A stretch of DNA of 64,000 nt from Streptomyces sp. NBC_00234 (lineage in GTDB: Bacteria; Actinomycetota; Actinomycetes; Streptomycetales; Streptomycetaceae): contig NZ_CP108101.1 of the NCBI RefSeq assembly GCF_036195325.1, forward strand, positions 7,812,001-7,876,000, given 5' to 3'. The notes under the pieces are model-generated. The model was not told the origin of the DNA. It worked only from the letters and a program-made list of their open reading frames with translations, and ran no database searches. Below are positions 8,812-17,721 of the stretch, one piece after another. Numbering within the stretch: the stretch's first letter is position 1; the number at the start of each line of letters is the position of its first letter. The translations under genes were made by a program, and so were the position numbers.

Positions 8812-9837
8812 TCAGCCGGGGAACTTCCCCTGACTGCGGAGTTGCCAGCGCCGCTCGGCATAGGCGAGATCGTCGCGCCACAGGCGGCCGGCGGCCCTGC
8901 GCATCATGGGGCGCACCAGCGGCGCCGCGGCCCGTGCCAGAGAGAAGCCCGGACGGGCGGAGGTGGCGATGACGGCCTCGATGACGGCCGTTCGTGGCTC
9001 TCCCCGCTCGTCGGGCCCCAGCGGCGTGGCATGGGTCTCCACCACGGAGGTCGCGCCTTCCCCCTCGGTGATGTGCATGACCACCGTGCGTGGTTCGGGG
9101 GCGGTGAAGGCCGCACGCACCGGTACTACGGCGCGGCCCGCGACCTTGAACGACACGTCGACGCCGAAGCCCTCCTCGTTCAGGGACGAGGCACTCACGG
9201 GCGTCGTGTCGACCTTCAGGTCGACGAACGAGTACGGGTGGAACCAGGCGCCGTGCCACGGGTCGAGCCGATTGGCCATGACGTCCTCGGGCTCGCAGGT
9301 TCCCACCGCCGTGTAGACCGCCACGATCGAGTGCCCGATGTCCGGCCGTAGGGGCAACACCGGTTGTTCCAGAGGTGGTTCACCGCCGACCGCGTCCAAC
9401 CGGACCCACACCAATACGCCGTCGTCGTGCACCGGGTACGGATCCCAGCCGGCGAACGAGTTCCCGTTCAGCGTCAGCCCGTGCCAGTGGCACACCAAGG
9501 CCCCGCACAGGACCGGGCTTTGCCGGAGGGGGGCACCCAGGTGCGGGCAGATTCCCGGGCCGGCCCTGAGCCCTCCGGCTTCGTCCCGCCATGCGACCAC
9601 CTCGGTGCCCCCGACGGTCCGGCCGAACGGCCGCTTTCCACCAGTGATCTCCGAACTGGCTGCCAGCACGTACCAGTTGCCGGACGGCCGGGCAGTCGCC
9701 CCCTTGAGCGCCTGCGCGATCAGGGCCGGTTTGGCCTCCCTCCACGTGGCGCCCTGCCGATGCCAGGGCACAGGCCGCCGGAGACGCAAGGGGACACGAT
9801 CCCGCAGGCTGCGCCGGTGCGAGCCTCTGTCCGTCAT
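8812..9837 (-). CDS. Rieske [2Fe-2S] oxygenase-like protein, DUF5914-type
   Basis: A 341-residue protein with a Rieske centre at C97-P-H99 and C116-H-W-H119 and a downstream hydrophobic/catalytic-type domain. A possible mononuclear-iron region contains RLDPWHGAWFHPY (about 196-208). Rieske proteins with a DUF5914-like C-terminal half occur in actinomycete carotenoid clusters. The ATG overlaps the crtB stop by 4 nt, so it is expressed with crtE-crtI-crtB. By inference it may oxidise or hydroxylate the carotenoid end group; the substrate is unproven. Confidence 0.82.
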   Translation of the reverse strand: MTDRGSHRRSLRDRVPLRLRRPVPWHRQGATWREAKPALIAQALKGATARPSGNWYVLAASSEITGGKRPFGRTVGGTEVVAWRDEAGGLRAGPGICPHLGAPLRQSPVLCGALVCHWHGLTLNGNSFAGWDPYPVHDDGVLVWVRLDAVGGEPPLEQPVLPLRPDIGHSIVAVYTAVGTCEPEDVMANRLDPWHGAWFHPYSFVDLKVDTTPVSASSLNEEGFGVDVSFKVAGRAVVPVRAAFTAPEPRTVVMHITEGEGATSVVETHATPLGPDERGEPRTAVIEAVIATSARPGFSLARAAAPLVRPMMRRAAGRLWRDDLAYAERRWQLRSQGKFPG

Positions 9838-10883
9838 TCCACTGCTCCCTTCCTGCCGGCGGTCAATCTCTTCGAACCGGACTGCTCCGAAGAGGACCGG
9901 GCCGCTTCGGGGCTTCCCGCTTCCGACATGAACGAGGCCGAGGTCCTGGCGCGGACCCGAAGCCGGGCTGCCGTAACCCGGGCCGCTCCTGCGAGGCCGA
10001 TCGCCGCCCTGCGCCGTCCGGCTACCGAAACCCGACGGTGCAGGACCCGGAATCCGTCAGCCTCCACGGCCCCCAGGATGTCGCGGTACAGCGTGAACGC
10101 TGTTCGGATACAGGGACGCGCCACCGGGTCCAGCATGCCGAGTCCCGCTTCTGCTTGGCGGTAGACGTCACGCGTCAACGCCACCCCTGCCACCAGCGCG
10201 GAGCGGATCCGAGGGTCGTCGCATCCGGACCGGCGGCTCCACAACAACAACTCCCGGTCCACACCGTGGGCGGAGAGCAGATCGGCGGGGAGGTAGACCC
10301 GTCCTCGGTCGAGGTCCTCGCCCACATCCCGTAGGAAGTTCGTCAGCTGGAATGCCACCCCGAGCGCGGCTGCGTGGGGTGCTGCCTCTTCACGCGGCGC
10401 CACGGTTCCGAGCACAGGCAGCATCTGGAGCCCGATCACTGCGGCCGAACCGTGCATGTACCGGGCCAGATGCTCGTACGTGGGGTAGTCGGTCACCGTC
10501 AGGTCGCTGACCATCGACGCCATGAAGTCGATGAAGTGCTGGTGATCGATGGAGTACTGGGCGGCCGTGTGCACCAGTGCGCTGACCACCGGTTCCTCGC
10601 TCCTGCCGGTACGTAGACCTACCTCCAGCTGATCTCGCAGCGCCGCGAGGGCCTTGTACCTGTCGGCCGGGGCGGCGCCGCTCCCGAGGTCGTCCACGAT
10701 GTCGTCGGCCCACCGGGCGAATCCGTACAGGGCATGCACCGCAGACCTGCGGCCGACCGGCAGGAGCCGGGTGGCGAGGAAGTACGTCTTGCCGTGACGG
10801 GCGTTGAGACGCCGGCAGCGCGTGTACGCGTGACGCAGGTCGGGGTCCGTGATGCCAGCTGCATCGAGTTCTCGTCGGGTCAC
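9834..10883 (-). CDS. crtB: Phytoene synthase
   Basis: A 349-residue head-to-head prenyl synthase that condenses two geranylgeranyl diphosphates to phytoene. The two Asp-rich magnesium sites are visible as RWADDIVDD (about 56-64) and NFLRDVGEDLDRGRVYLP (about 174-191). The GTG at 10883 overlaps the crtI stop (GTGA), and the stop overlaps the Rieske gene start (ATGA), giving strict coupling. The C-terminal 40 residues are Arg/Ala/Ser-rich and poorly conserved. Length matches the actinobacterial family. Confidence 0.93.
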   Translation of the reverse strand: MTRRELDAAGITDPDLRHAYTRCRRLNARHGKTYFLATRLLPVGRRSAVHALYGFARWADDIVDDLGSGAAPADRYKALAALRDQLEVGLRTGRSEEPVVSALVHTAAQYSIDHQHFIDFMASMVSDLTVTDYPTYEHLARYMHGSAAVIGLQMLPVLGTVAPREEAAPHAAALGVAFQLTNFLRDVGEDLDRGRVYLPADLLSAHGVDRELLLWSRRSGCDDPRIRSALVAGVALTRDVYRQAEAGLGMLDPVARPCIRTAFTLYRDILGAVEADGFRVLHRRVSVAGRRRAAIGLAGAARVTAARLRVRARTSASFMSEAGSPEAARSSSEQSGSKRLTAGRKGAVE

Positions 10884-12442
10884 GGGGCCATGCCTTTCAC
10901 GGAGCCGTCCCGAGGGAGCACAGCGCTGTCGTGGTGTGTGGGCTTCCTGCGGGCGGAACCCGTCGCGCCGGTGATGCGGGCCGCGGCCAGTTTCCCTGAG
11001 ATCAGCACGGTCGGCACGCCGACACCGGGGGTGGTGCCACATCCGGCGATGACTGCGTTGTCGATCCCTCGCAGGAGGTTTCGGGGCCGGAACGGGCCCG
11101 TCTGCGCGAAGGTGTGGGCAGCGGAGAACGGCGTTCCCGCCGCGTGCCCTTGCGCCGTCCAGTCGGCCGGTGTGACCAGGCACTCCTCCTCGATCGCCGA
11201 ACCCAGTCCGTCGAGCCCGCGGCGTTCCAGTTCGGTCACCAGGCTGTCGCGGTAGCGCGGTGACAGGTCCTTCCATTCGCGTGCCCCAGGACCGATGTCC
11301 GTGTTGGGGCACGGCGCGAGGATGTAGTGCAGATGCTTTCCGTCCGGTGCCAGCGAGGGGTCGTGCGTCGTCGGCCGGGTGATCAGGAGCGAGGGGTCGC
11401 GCATCACTTCGCCCTTGACCGTGATCTCCTGGAACGTGCTCTTCCAAGCGGCACCGAAGGAGATGGTGTGGTGGGCGAGCTCCGGCCAGGTTCGGTCCGT
11501 CCCGGCGTGCAGGATGACGGCCGAGGGGGAGTGCCGCAGAGCGACCGCCCGCCGGGGAGAGCGGCCCAGCAGTCGGTAGACCACAGGAAGGTCCGGAGTC
11601 AGCACCACGGCGTCGCAGGCGATGCGCTCACCGTTCGACGTATGGACGGCCGTGATCCGGGAGCCGCTCTGCTCCAGCCGGGTGACCTCCGTATTCCACC
11701 GGAAGTCCGCACCCGCCTCACGGGAGGAGTCGGCCATGGCCCGGGGCAGCGCGTGCATTCCGCCGCGTGGGAAGTAGACGCCGGCCACGGTATCCATGTA
11801 CGCGATGACCGCGTATGCCGCCAGGGCTCGCTCGGGTGGCACCCCGGCGTACAGAGCCTGGAACGAGAAGACCCGGCGGAGCCGCTCGTCCGAGACGAAC
11901 CGCCCGATCTGCGGGTCCATCCGGCCGAAGCCGCGGAGGCGCGCCAGCCGGGCCAGGTCGGGGTGCAGCAGTTGGAGGGGGGAATCGAAGTTGGTGTCGA
12001 TGAAGCGCCGCATCTGGGCTGCGTACAGGTCGGTGAGCCAGGACCGCAGCCGCTGGTAGCCCGCGGCTTCGCGATCACCCGCGAAGCGGCGGATCTCCTC
12101 CTCCATGGCCCCCGCGTCCGTGTGCACGTCCAGTGAGGAGCCGTCGGCGAACCGGGCCCGATAGGCGGGGTGAAGCTCGATCATCTCGACCCGCCCGGCC
12201 AGGCTGTCCCCGACCGCGGCGAATGCCTCGTCGGCGAACTCCGGCATCGTCATGACGGTGGGACCGGTATCGACGCGATAGCCGCCCATCTCGAAACGCC
12301 CCGCTCTGCCACCGGGCAGAGCGTCGCGCTCGATGACCGTTACGCGGCGCTGGGCACCCAGGAGATGCAGAGTCGTGGCCAGTCCGGAGAGCCCTGCTCC
12401 GACGACGACCACATGGTCGGTGGGCCCCTTGAGCGATTTCAC
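10880..12442 (-). CDS. crtI: Phytoene desaturase
   Basis: A 520-residue FAD enzyme that introduces double bonds into phytoene, normally to lycopene. The N-terminal fold HVVVVGAGLSGLATTLHLLG and ERDALPGGRAGRFEMGGYRVD (about 10-60) and the C-terminal NLLRGIDNAVIAGCGTTPGVGVP region match CrtI. The start is a GTG at 12442 with GGAG upstream, 34 nt after crtE. It overlaps crtB by 4 nt. Membrane association is expected from the family. Confidence 0.93.
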   Translation of the reverse strand: MKSLKGPTDHVVVVGAGLSGLATTLHLLGAQRRVTVIERDALPGGRAGRFEMGGYRVDTGPTVMTMPEFADEAFAAVGDSLAGRVEMIELHPAYRARFADGSSLDVHTDAGAMEEEIRRFAGDREAAGYQRLRSWLTDLYAAQMRRFIDTNFDSPLQLLHPDLARLARLRGFGRMDPQIGRFVSDERLRRVFSFQALYAGVPPERALAAYAVIAYMDTVAGVYFPRGGMHALPRAMADSSREAGADFRWNTEVTRLEQSGSRITAVHTSNGERIACDAVVLTPDLPVVYRLLGRSPRRAVALRHSPSAVILHAGTDRTWPELAHHTISFGAAWKSTFQEITVKGEVMRDPSLLITRPTTHDPSLAPDGKHLHYILAPCPNTDIGPGAREWKDLSPRYRDSLVTELERRGLDGLGSAIEEECLVTPADWTAQGHAAGTPFSAAHTFAQTGPFRPRNLLRGIDNAVIAGCGTTPGVGVPTVLISGKLAAARITGATGSARRKPTHHDSAVLPRDGSVKGMAP

Positions 12443-12476
12443 CGTTGCCCCACTCCGTTCCCTGGCAGGCAGTCCG

Positions 12477-13832
12477 TCATGACGGACTCCCTGCCGTTGC
12501 TCCAGTGGGGTGCGTCGCCAGCGGCGGGATGCCGACGGCGCTGCCGAGCAGGGCTGAAAGGCCGTGGTGGGCGGGTCCGGAGATGGACACTTGATGCAGA
12601 TGATCCCGACTTCGGCGCATCAGTCTTTCGATCTCCGCCTCGACCGCGCTGCGGGCCCCCGTGTCTTCGAGCACCTGCCGCAGGCGGTCCAGATCGTCCT
12701 CCGACAGCTGCGGATCACCCACGGCACGTTCCAGGATCCGCTGGGAGGTCGTATCACCGGTCTTCTCGGCCAGTGTCCGGGCCATGGCCACCAGATAGGT
12801 GAGCTTCCCGCTGCGGATGTCCTCACCCGAGGGCTTCCCGGTGACCGCCGGGTCGCCGAACACACCGAGCAAGTCGTCCCGCAGCTGGAAGGCGATTCCC
12901 GCACAGCGGCCCGCAGAACAGAGTGTCTTTGCCGTAGGGGCGTCGGTTCCAGCGAGCGCCGCTCCCAGTGCCAACGGCCTCTCCGCGCTGTAGAGAGCGG
13001 TTTTGAGGCAGGCGATGTGCAGGGCTTCCTCCGGAGACGAAGCAGCACTCGCGTGCGCGTGCATGTCCAGGTACTGGCCGGCGACCATCTCGCTTCGCAT
13101 CACCTGCCATTGGTCACGGATGCGTCTGCGGGCTGCCGGATCGGCATCGATGTCGAGTACGAGATCGTCGGCCCAGGCGAGAGCCAGATCGCCGGCCAGG
13201 ATGGCTGCCGCCCGTCCGTAGGCTGTCCGGTCCCCCCGCATGCCGGAGCGGAAATGCTGTCGTGCGAATGCGACATGGAGTGCTGGTGAGCCGCGGCGCA
13301 AGGACGAACCGTCCATCACGTCATCGTGGATGAGGGCGCAGGCTTGAACGAGTTCGAGTGCCGCCCCCAGCCGGAGCGCGGCTTCGGCCCCTGTACCCGT
13401 CGTCCCCCCACCGCCGGCCCGCCATCCCCACCAGAGGAACCGGGCCCGCAGCCGTTTGCCGCCGCTCATCGCGAAGTCCCGTACCCGGTCGGCCACGTCC
13501 CGGGCGAAGAGCGGGTCAATGGACTCGGCCTCGTGGGCACGCCGCTGCAGATAAGCGGTCATCACCAGCTCAATGGCTTTCGCGGTAGCGATATCGGGGT
13601 CCACCGTTTTCGAGGCGGTCGGTTCCTCCCGTGGGGCCAGGCCGGTGTACGACATCTCGCTCTGGCTGCCGGACCGGCTGGGGAGGCGGGTACCCCTGCC
13701 TTCGCCTGCATCGCTCCCGTGCGGACCACGGCTTCCGGCTGGGCTGTGGCCGGCGGACTGGTCGTGGTCGGCGTGGGGGAGCGCGGGCGAACCTTTTACG
13801 CCCTCAGTCCGCATCTCGTGGGTACGAGGCAT
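12477..13832 (-). CDS. crtE: Geranylgeranyl diphosphate synthase (polyprenyl synthetase)
   Basis: A 451-residue trans-prenyltransferase that supplies GGPP to CrtB. The first Asp-rich motif ALIHDDVMD and the second FQLRDDLLGVFGD frame the active site. The ATG at 13832 has GAGAGGGAGAG just upstream. This start gives about 70 residues of low-complexity N-terminal sequence before the conserved fold; an internal ATG at 13655 (MSYTGLAPREE) would give a family-typical length but lacks a clear ribosome site. It heads the leftward crtE-crtI-crtB-Rieske operon. Confidence 0.9.
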   Translation of the reverse strand: MPRTHEMRTEGVKGSPALPHADHDQSAGHSPAGSRGPHGSDAGEGRGTRLPSRSGSQSEMSYTGLAPREEPTASKTVDPDIATAKAIELVMTAYLQRRAHEAESIDPLFARDVADRVRDFAMSGGKRLRARFLWWGWRAGGGGTTGTGAEAALRLGAALELVQACALIHDDVMDGSSLRRGSPALHVAFARQHFRSGMRGDRTAYGRAAAILAGDLALAWADDLVLDIDADPAARRRIRDQWQVMRSEMVAGQYLDMHAHASAASSPEEALHIACLKTALYSAERPLALGAALAGTDAPTAKTLCSAGRCAGIAFQLRDDLLGVFGDPAVTGKPSGEDIRSGKLTYLVAMARTLAEKTGDTTSQRILERAVGDPQLSEDDLDRLRQVLEDTGARSAVEAEIERLMRRSRDHLHQVSISGPAHHGLSALLGSAVGIPPLATHPTGATAGSPS

Positions 13833-14365
13833 GGCTCTCCCTCTCATTGGGCAGCGGTCACTCACCCAGGGAACGGGCGACTGTCCTTCTGATTCCGACC
13901 CGTGTTCGGATGCACTCGAGAGCTGGCCTTCTCGCCGATCCGGAACAATGCATTCACCTTCTCTCATGAGAGAGCCCGGTGCAGCTCTCCGCGAAGCGAT
14001 CGCCCGCGCGCCGTCCCGATCGTCACTCGTCGGCATCTGGCCCGTTGCATCCGAACGAGTGCTCGAAGGTGAGCGAAGAGCCGCCGTCTCGGTGTCGACT
14101 CTGTGGGGGACCTCTCTGCCATCGCGTCGATCAGACGGGACGCGGCCCGGTGCGGACCGCGCGCCCGGATCGAGGGGCAGAGCCGGGCCGGTCCCGATGG
14201 AGGATCAGTGAGCGGGCCCGACACGGTGCCCGAGCGCCGGGAGATGGAGAAGCTCGAGCAGAACCGTCCTGATGTGAGATCTACCTACGGTTTCTCATGT
14301 CAGTGACGATCCGCGGGCGAGCGCTATTGGGGCAACATCTTTGAGCCGGCCATTGGTTCCGTCGG
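13833..14365. promoter_or_regulatory. Intergenic region upstream of crtE with palindrome and spaced inverted repeat
   Basis: No convincing gene lies here. A perfect 14-bp palindrome, TCTCTCATGAGAGA, is at 13960-13973, about 130 bp upstream of crtE. GTTCGGATGCA at 13904-13914 recurs in inverted orientation at 14046-14056. The crtE operon promoter must lie in this region. Either element could be an operator for it, but no known consensus was matched. Confidence 0.4.
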
Positions 14366-14749
14366 TCACAGGGTGTCATCGCGTGGGGATGCTTGCTCGT
14401 CCCGCTCCTGGGACGTGTGCGCCGGTGAGAAGAGCTGCCGGATTCCCGTGGTGTTGAGGACGCGTTCCAGGAACGGGGGCGAGCTGTCCAGGTGCAGCCG
14501 TACGTTCCGTGCGGTCGCCTTCCTGTGGATCATCAGCAGGGTCGAGATGCCGGTGGAGTCGCAGAACCGGAGTCCTGTGCAGTCCAGGCGCAGGTCCTGC
14601 AGGTCGGGGTGGGTGTCGAGGCACTGGTCGGCGTGCTGGGCCAGCTCGTCGCTGGTGTCGTAGTCGAGGTCGCCGACGAGATGGAGACGTACTGTGCCCG
14701 GGCCGGCTTCAACGGTGAGGGTGAAGGGGGAGTGGGGCAGGGGGATCAT
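14366..14749 (-). CDS. STAS-domain anti-sigma factor antagonist
   Basis: A 127-residue SpoIIAA/RsbV-like protein. The STAS fold spans about residues 8-110, with VRLHLVGDLDYDTSDEL and the phosphorylation-site loop RFCDSTGIS, in which S65 is the predicted phosphoacceptor. In partner switching, the dephosphorylated antagonist binds an anti-sigma kinase and frees a sigma factor. Its start overlaps the stop of the B12-binding gene by 4 nt. The likely dephosphorylating enzyme is the PP2C protein two genes upstream. No RsbW-type kinase gene is in the window. Confidence 0.88.
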   Translation of the reverse strand: MIPLPHSPFTLTVEAGPGTVRLHLVGDLDYDTSDELAQHADQCLDTHPDLQDLRLDCTGLRFCDSTGISTLLMIHRKATARNVRLHLDSSPPFLERVLNTTGIRQLFSPAHTSQERDEQASPRDDTL

Positions 14750-15843
14750 GCGGGAGCTCCGGGGTGTGCTCCGGCCGTCACGGGTGCGCCGTCCAGGGCT
14801 GAGCGCGCCCGGTCGAGAAGCCGGGTGGATCGGGGGAAGTCCTTGAGCTGGTCGGCCAGGACGTTCAGGGCGGGGTGCAGAGAATCGGCGGGCACATGGC
14901 GGGCGGTGAGGATGCCGGCGGTCCAGGTGACGAAGGTGGTGAACAGGTCGTCGTCGTCGGTGTAGAGAGCCACGCCGAGGAATTCGACGATGTGCGCAAT
15001 GTCTTCAGCGGTGCGCTCGCGCTGGTGAACGCTGTAGGAGGCCATCGCCGGGAAGCGGTCCTCCAGCTGCGCGAGGACTTCTCCGACCAGCCGGCCCAGG
15101 GAGCGGGCGACGAGCGTGTACTCCTGGTCGGCGAGGTGGGGCAGGTCATCGATCTGCTGCCGCCCGGTGGCGAGACTGCGCTGGGGAATGCCGTCCGCGA
15201 GCTGCTGGGCTGCGGCGCGGGCGTCGGGGGCCCAGGCGTTGGCTCCCAGGAGGCGGGCGTAGCGGCCGTCCGGTCCGAAGGCTGCTCCGCCGACGAGGAC
15301 GGGGACTCCGATGGCCTGGCAGGCGGTGATCGCGGCGTGGGCGGTGGGCAGCCGGGTGGGGATCGAGGAGGAGAGCGCGACCGCGTCGGCGCCGTTGCTG
15401 TGGAGGTGGGCGATGAGGTGAGGGGTGGGGACCTGGGCGCCCAGGAAGTCGACCTGCCAGCCACGCAGAGTGAGGACCTCGGCGAGGAGGCGGGCGGGCA
15501 GGACGTGCCATTCCTGTTCCACGCAGGCGACGGTGATCCGGCCGAGGGGCGAGGGGGTGCGGAGGGAGGGGTGGTGGGCGAGAGCGGCGACGACGCGTTC
15601 GGCGATGGCGCTGGCGGCGTGCTCCTGTGCGACGCTCAAGCGGTTGGCCGCCCACTCGGCCCCGACTTTCGCCTGCACCGGTGCGATGAGGTCGAGCAGG
15701 ACCGACTCCGCGGCCCAACCGTTCTCCAGGGCGTCGAATACGGCATCCGCGGCCCGGAATTCGTCGCGGTTGGTCACCGCTGTCCAGAGCCGGTCACGGA
15801 GTGCCTGGATGCCTTCGGTGCCGGTGTCGTCTCTCGCGCTCAT
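14746..15843 (-). CDS. Cobalamin-binding sensor protein, CarH-like light-sensing module without DNA-binding domain
   Basis: A 365-residue protein with a helical cap (about 15-95) and a Rossmann-like B12-binding domain (about 102-225), then a C-terminal helical part of unknown function (about 240-350). The cap holds W64-x9-E74-H75, the W-x9-EH signature of CarH/LitR photoreceptors, where the Trp packs on the adenosyl group. E-W-H113 sits where the lower axial His of CarH lies. No MerR-type HTH is present. ATGA overlaps join it to the phosphatase before it and the STAS gene after it. A light- or B12-responsive regulator of that pair is inferred. Confidence 0.82.
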   Translation of the reverse strand: MSARDDTGTEGIQALRDRLWTAVTNRDEFRAADAVFDALENGWAAESVLLDLIAPVQAKVGAEWAANRLSVAQEHAASAIAERVVAALAHHPSLRTPSPLGRITVACVEQEWHVLPARLLAEVLTLRGWQVDFLGAQVPTPHLIAHLHSNGADAVALSSSIPTRLPTAHAAITACQAIGVPVLVGGAAFGPDGRYARLLGANAWAPDARAAAQQLADGIPQRSLATGRQQIDDLPHLADQEYTLVARSLGRLVGEVLAQLEDRFPAMASYSVHQRERTAEDIAHIVEFLGVALYTDDDDLFTTFVTWTAGILTARHVPADSLHPALNVLADQLKDFPRSTRLLDRARSALDGAPVTAGAHPGAPA

Positions 15844-17522
15844 GCGGTGTACCTGCCCCGGGTGTGGCCGTTCACCGCACTCAAATGGTTCGTCGGAGGG
15901 GCGCTGATCGCGACGACGGCCATGTCGTCGTGGCTGCCGTTGCGGAGCCACTGCGCGGCGAGCATCTGGATCCGCTCGACGACAGCCTCCCCGGGCAGAC
16001 CCGCGCACTCCGACAGGGCTCGCTTCAGACGCTCCTCGCCGAACAGCTCGTCGCCGAGCGGCCCGCCGCGGGCCTCGGTGAAGCCATCGGTGTAGAGCAG
16101 GCACGTCTCGCCCGGCTGCAGTACGGCCTCGACCGAACGAGCCTCGATCGTCGGGAGAACTCCGATCAGAGTGCCGCGGGTGGGGATCTCCTCGACGCTG
16201 CCGTCCACTCGGACGACCAGCGGTGCGGGGTGGCCGGCCGAGGTGAGGCGCAGCCGCACCTGGTTCCCCGCACGCTGTATCGAGGCCATCACCAGCGTGG
16301 CGAAGCGGGTGTGGTGGGAGCTCAGGAGCGCCCCGTTGAGCAGGCTCAGCATCCGCCCGTGATCGTCGGCCATCGGCATCAGGGCCTGCAGCGTGTTGCG
16401 GATCTTGCCCGTCAGGACAGCCGCCTCCAGGCCCTTCCCGCATACATCGCCCAGCACCGCCAGCGAGGCGTCAGTTGCGGTGCTGCCGGGGTGGACGTCG
16501 TAGAAGTCGCCGCCGACCCGCTCGCGGGCCTCGGCGGGCCGGTAGCCGCCGGCGATCTCCACCCCGTTGAGCCGGTGCAGCCGGGGAGGAAGGAGGTCGC
16601 GCATCAGGGTCTGGGTTATGGCGCTCTGCTCGCCGTAGAGACGGGCCGCGGACAGGGCTGCGCCGGCCCGTGCGGCGAACAGCCTGGCGAAGATCTCCTC
16701 GCTCTCGCTGAACTGAGCATGCTTCGAGCCGCGCAGCAGGATCAGGGCTCCGGCGGGCACACCGTGCCCGGGGAGGGGGGTCACGACGACCGACCCGATG
16801 GTCCCGCCGAAGTCCTGCGGGACGATCCAGTCGGGCAGGGCCGCAGGGTCGATCCAGCGTGAGGGTACGGGCGGGAAGCCCTGCAACGCCTCGCTGAGAC
16901 CGGGCAGTTCGGAGGGGTCGGCGCTCACCAGGGTCCGGACGGCGTCCTGCCCGGCGATGGCACGTGCTACGGGCAGACGACTGCCGGTGGGCGGGGTGAC
17001 GACCACCGCCACATCCGCGAGGTGCCGACCGGCAAGCTCCGCGGTAGCGGCCATGCACCTGTCGGTGTTCAACGAGGCCAGCAGGACGTTGGACGCCTCC
17101 GCGAGGAACCTGGTGCGTTCGCGCTCGGTGACGAGCGCCTCTTCGGCCAGCTGACGGTCGCTGTCGTCGACCAACCACCACACCACGCTCCCGTCCTCGC
17201 TCCGGGTGGGGTGCGCCTCGAACCTCTGCGCCGCGATACGCCCCGTTATCGGGGAGGGCGCCCCGGCCTCCGGGCGACACCGAGCAGGAAGCCGGCCGTG
17301 CTGAACCGCTTGCTGGTGTGCCTGCGCCAGCCAGCCGGGAACCGCATCCAGCATGCTCGCCCCGGGTACCGCACTCTTCAGGAGGAGAGCGGCGGCAGGG
17401 TTCGCGTCCACGACGGTGCCGGCCTCGTCAGCCATGATCACGGGATAGGGGGCGAGAGCCCACGCACGGGGCGCGGAGCGCTTCTCGGGTCTCGTGACGG
17501 AGGCCTCCTCGGTAGAGGTCAT
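15840..17522 (-). CDS. PAS-GAF-SpoIIE type PP2C serine phosphatase
   Basis: A 560-residue phosphatase with an N-terminal PAS-like region (about 25-125), a GAF-like region (about 140-300) and a C-terminal PPM/SpoIIE domain (about 325-545). Metal-binding motifs are intact: VGGDFYD, LGDVCGKG, LLYTDGFTEA and GSHDDMAVV. Such enzymes dephosphorylate STAS antagonists. The ATG at 17522 is chosen because the only earlier in-frame codon is a TTG; its ribosome site is weak. It heads the three-gene operon and overlaps the B12-binding gene by 4 nt. PAS or GAF ligands are unknown. Confidence 0.87.
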   Translation of the reverse strand: MTSTEEASVTRPEKRSAPRAWALAPYPVIMADEAGTVVDANPAAALLLKSAVPGASMLDAVPGWLAQAHQQAVQHGRLPARCRPEAGAPSPITGRIAAQRFEAHPTRSEDGSVVWWLVDDSDRQLAEEALVTERERTRFLAEASNVLLASLNTDRCMAATAELAGRHLADVAVVVTPPTGSRLPVARAIAGQDAVRTLVSADPSELPGLSEALQGFPPVPSRWIDPAALPDWIVPQDFGGTIGSVVVTPLPGHGVPAGALILLRGSKHAQFSESEEIFARLFAARAGAALSAARLYGEQSAITQTLMRDLLPPRLHRLNGVEIAGGYRPAEARERVGGDFYDVHPGSTATDASLAVLGDVCGKGLEAAVLTGKIRNTLQALMPMADDHGRMLSLLNGALLSSHHTRFATLVMASIQRAGNQVRLRLTSAGHPAPLVVRVDGSVEEIPTRGTLIGVLPTIEARSVEAVLQPGETCLLYTDGFTEARGGPLGDELFGEERLKRALSECAGLPGEAVVERIQMLAAQWLRNGSHDDMAVVAISAPPTNHLSAVNGHTRGRYTA

Positions 17523-17721
17523 AAGAGGGCCCGCCCGGAGCGAACCGCACCACCTTCCACTGAAAGGAAAATACTTAACGTGCGGCAAGCATTGCCCGTG
17601 AGCGCCCCCGATAGCAACCCACTCCCGCCCGCCACTTCCGCGAGAGGTGTGCCAAGCGGACTTATCGCGGCGAAGGTTGCAAGGTCTTCACATGAGGACC
17701 ACATACCCGGTGTCCGAAGGC

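Noticed and set aside
13964..14224. Small leftward frame upstream of crtE
   Set aside because: No ribosome site and no family-like sequence; Arg-rich composition typical of spurious frames.
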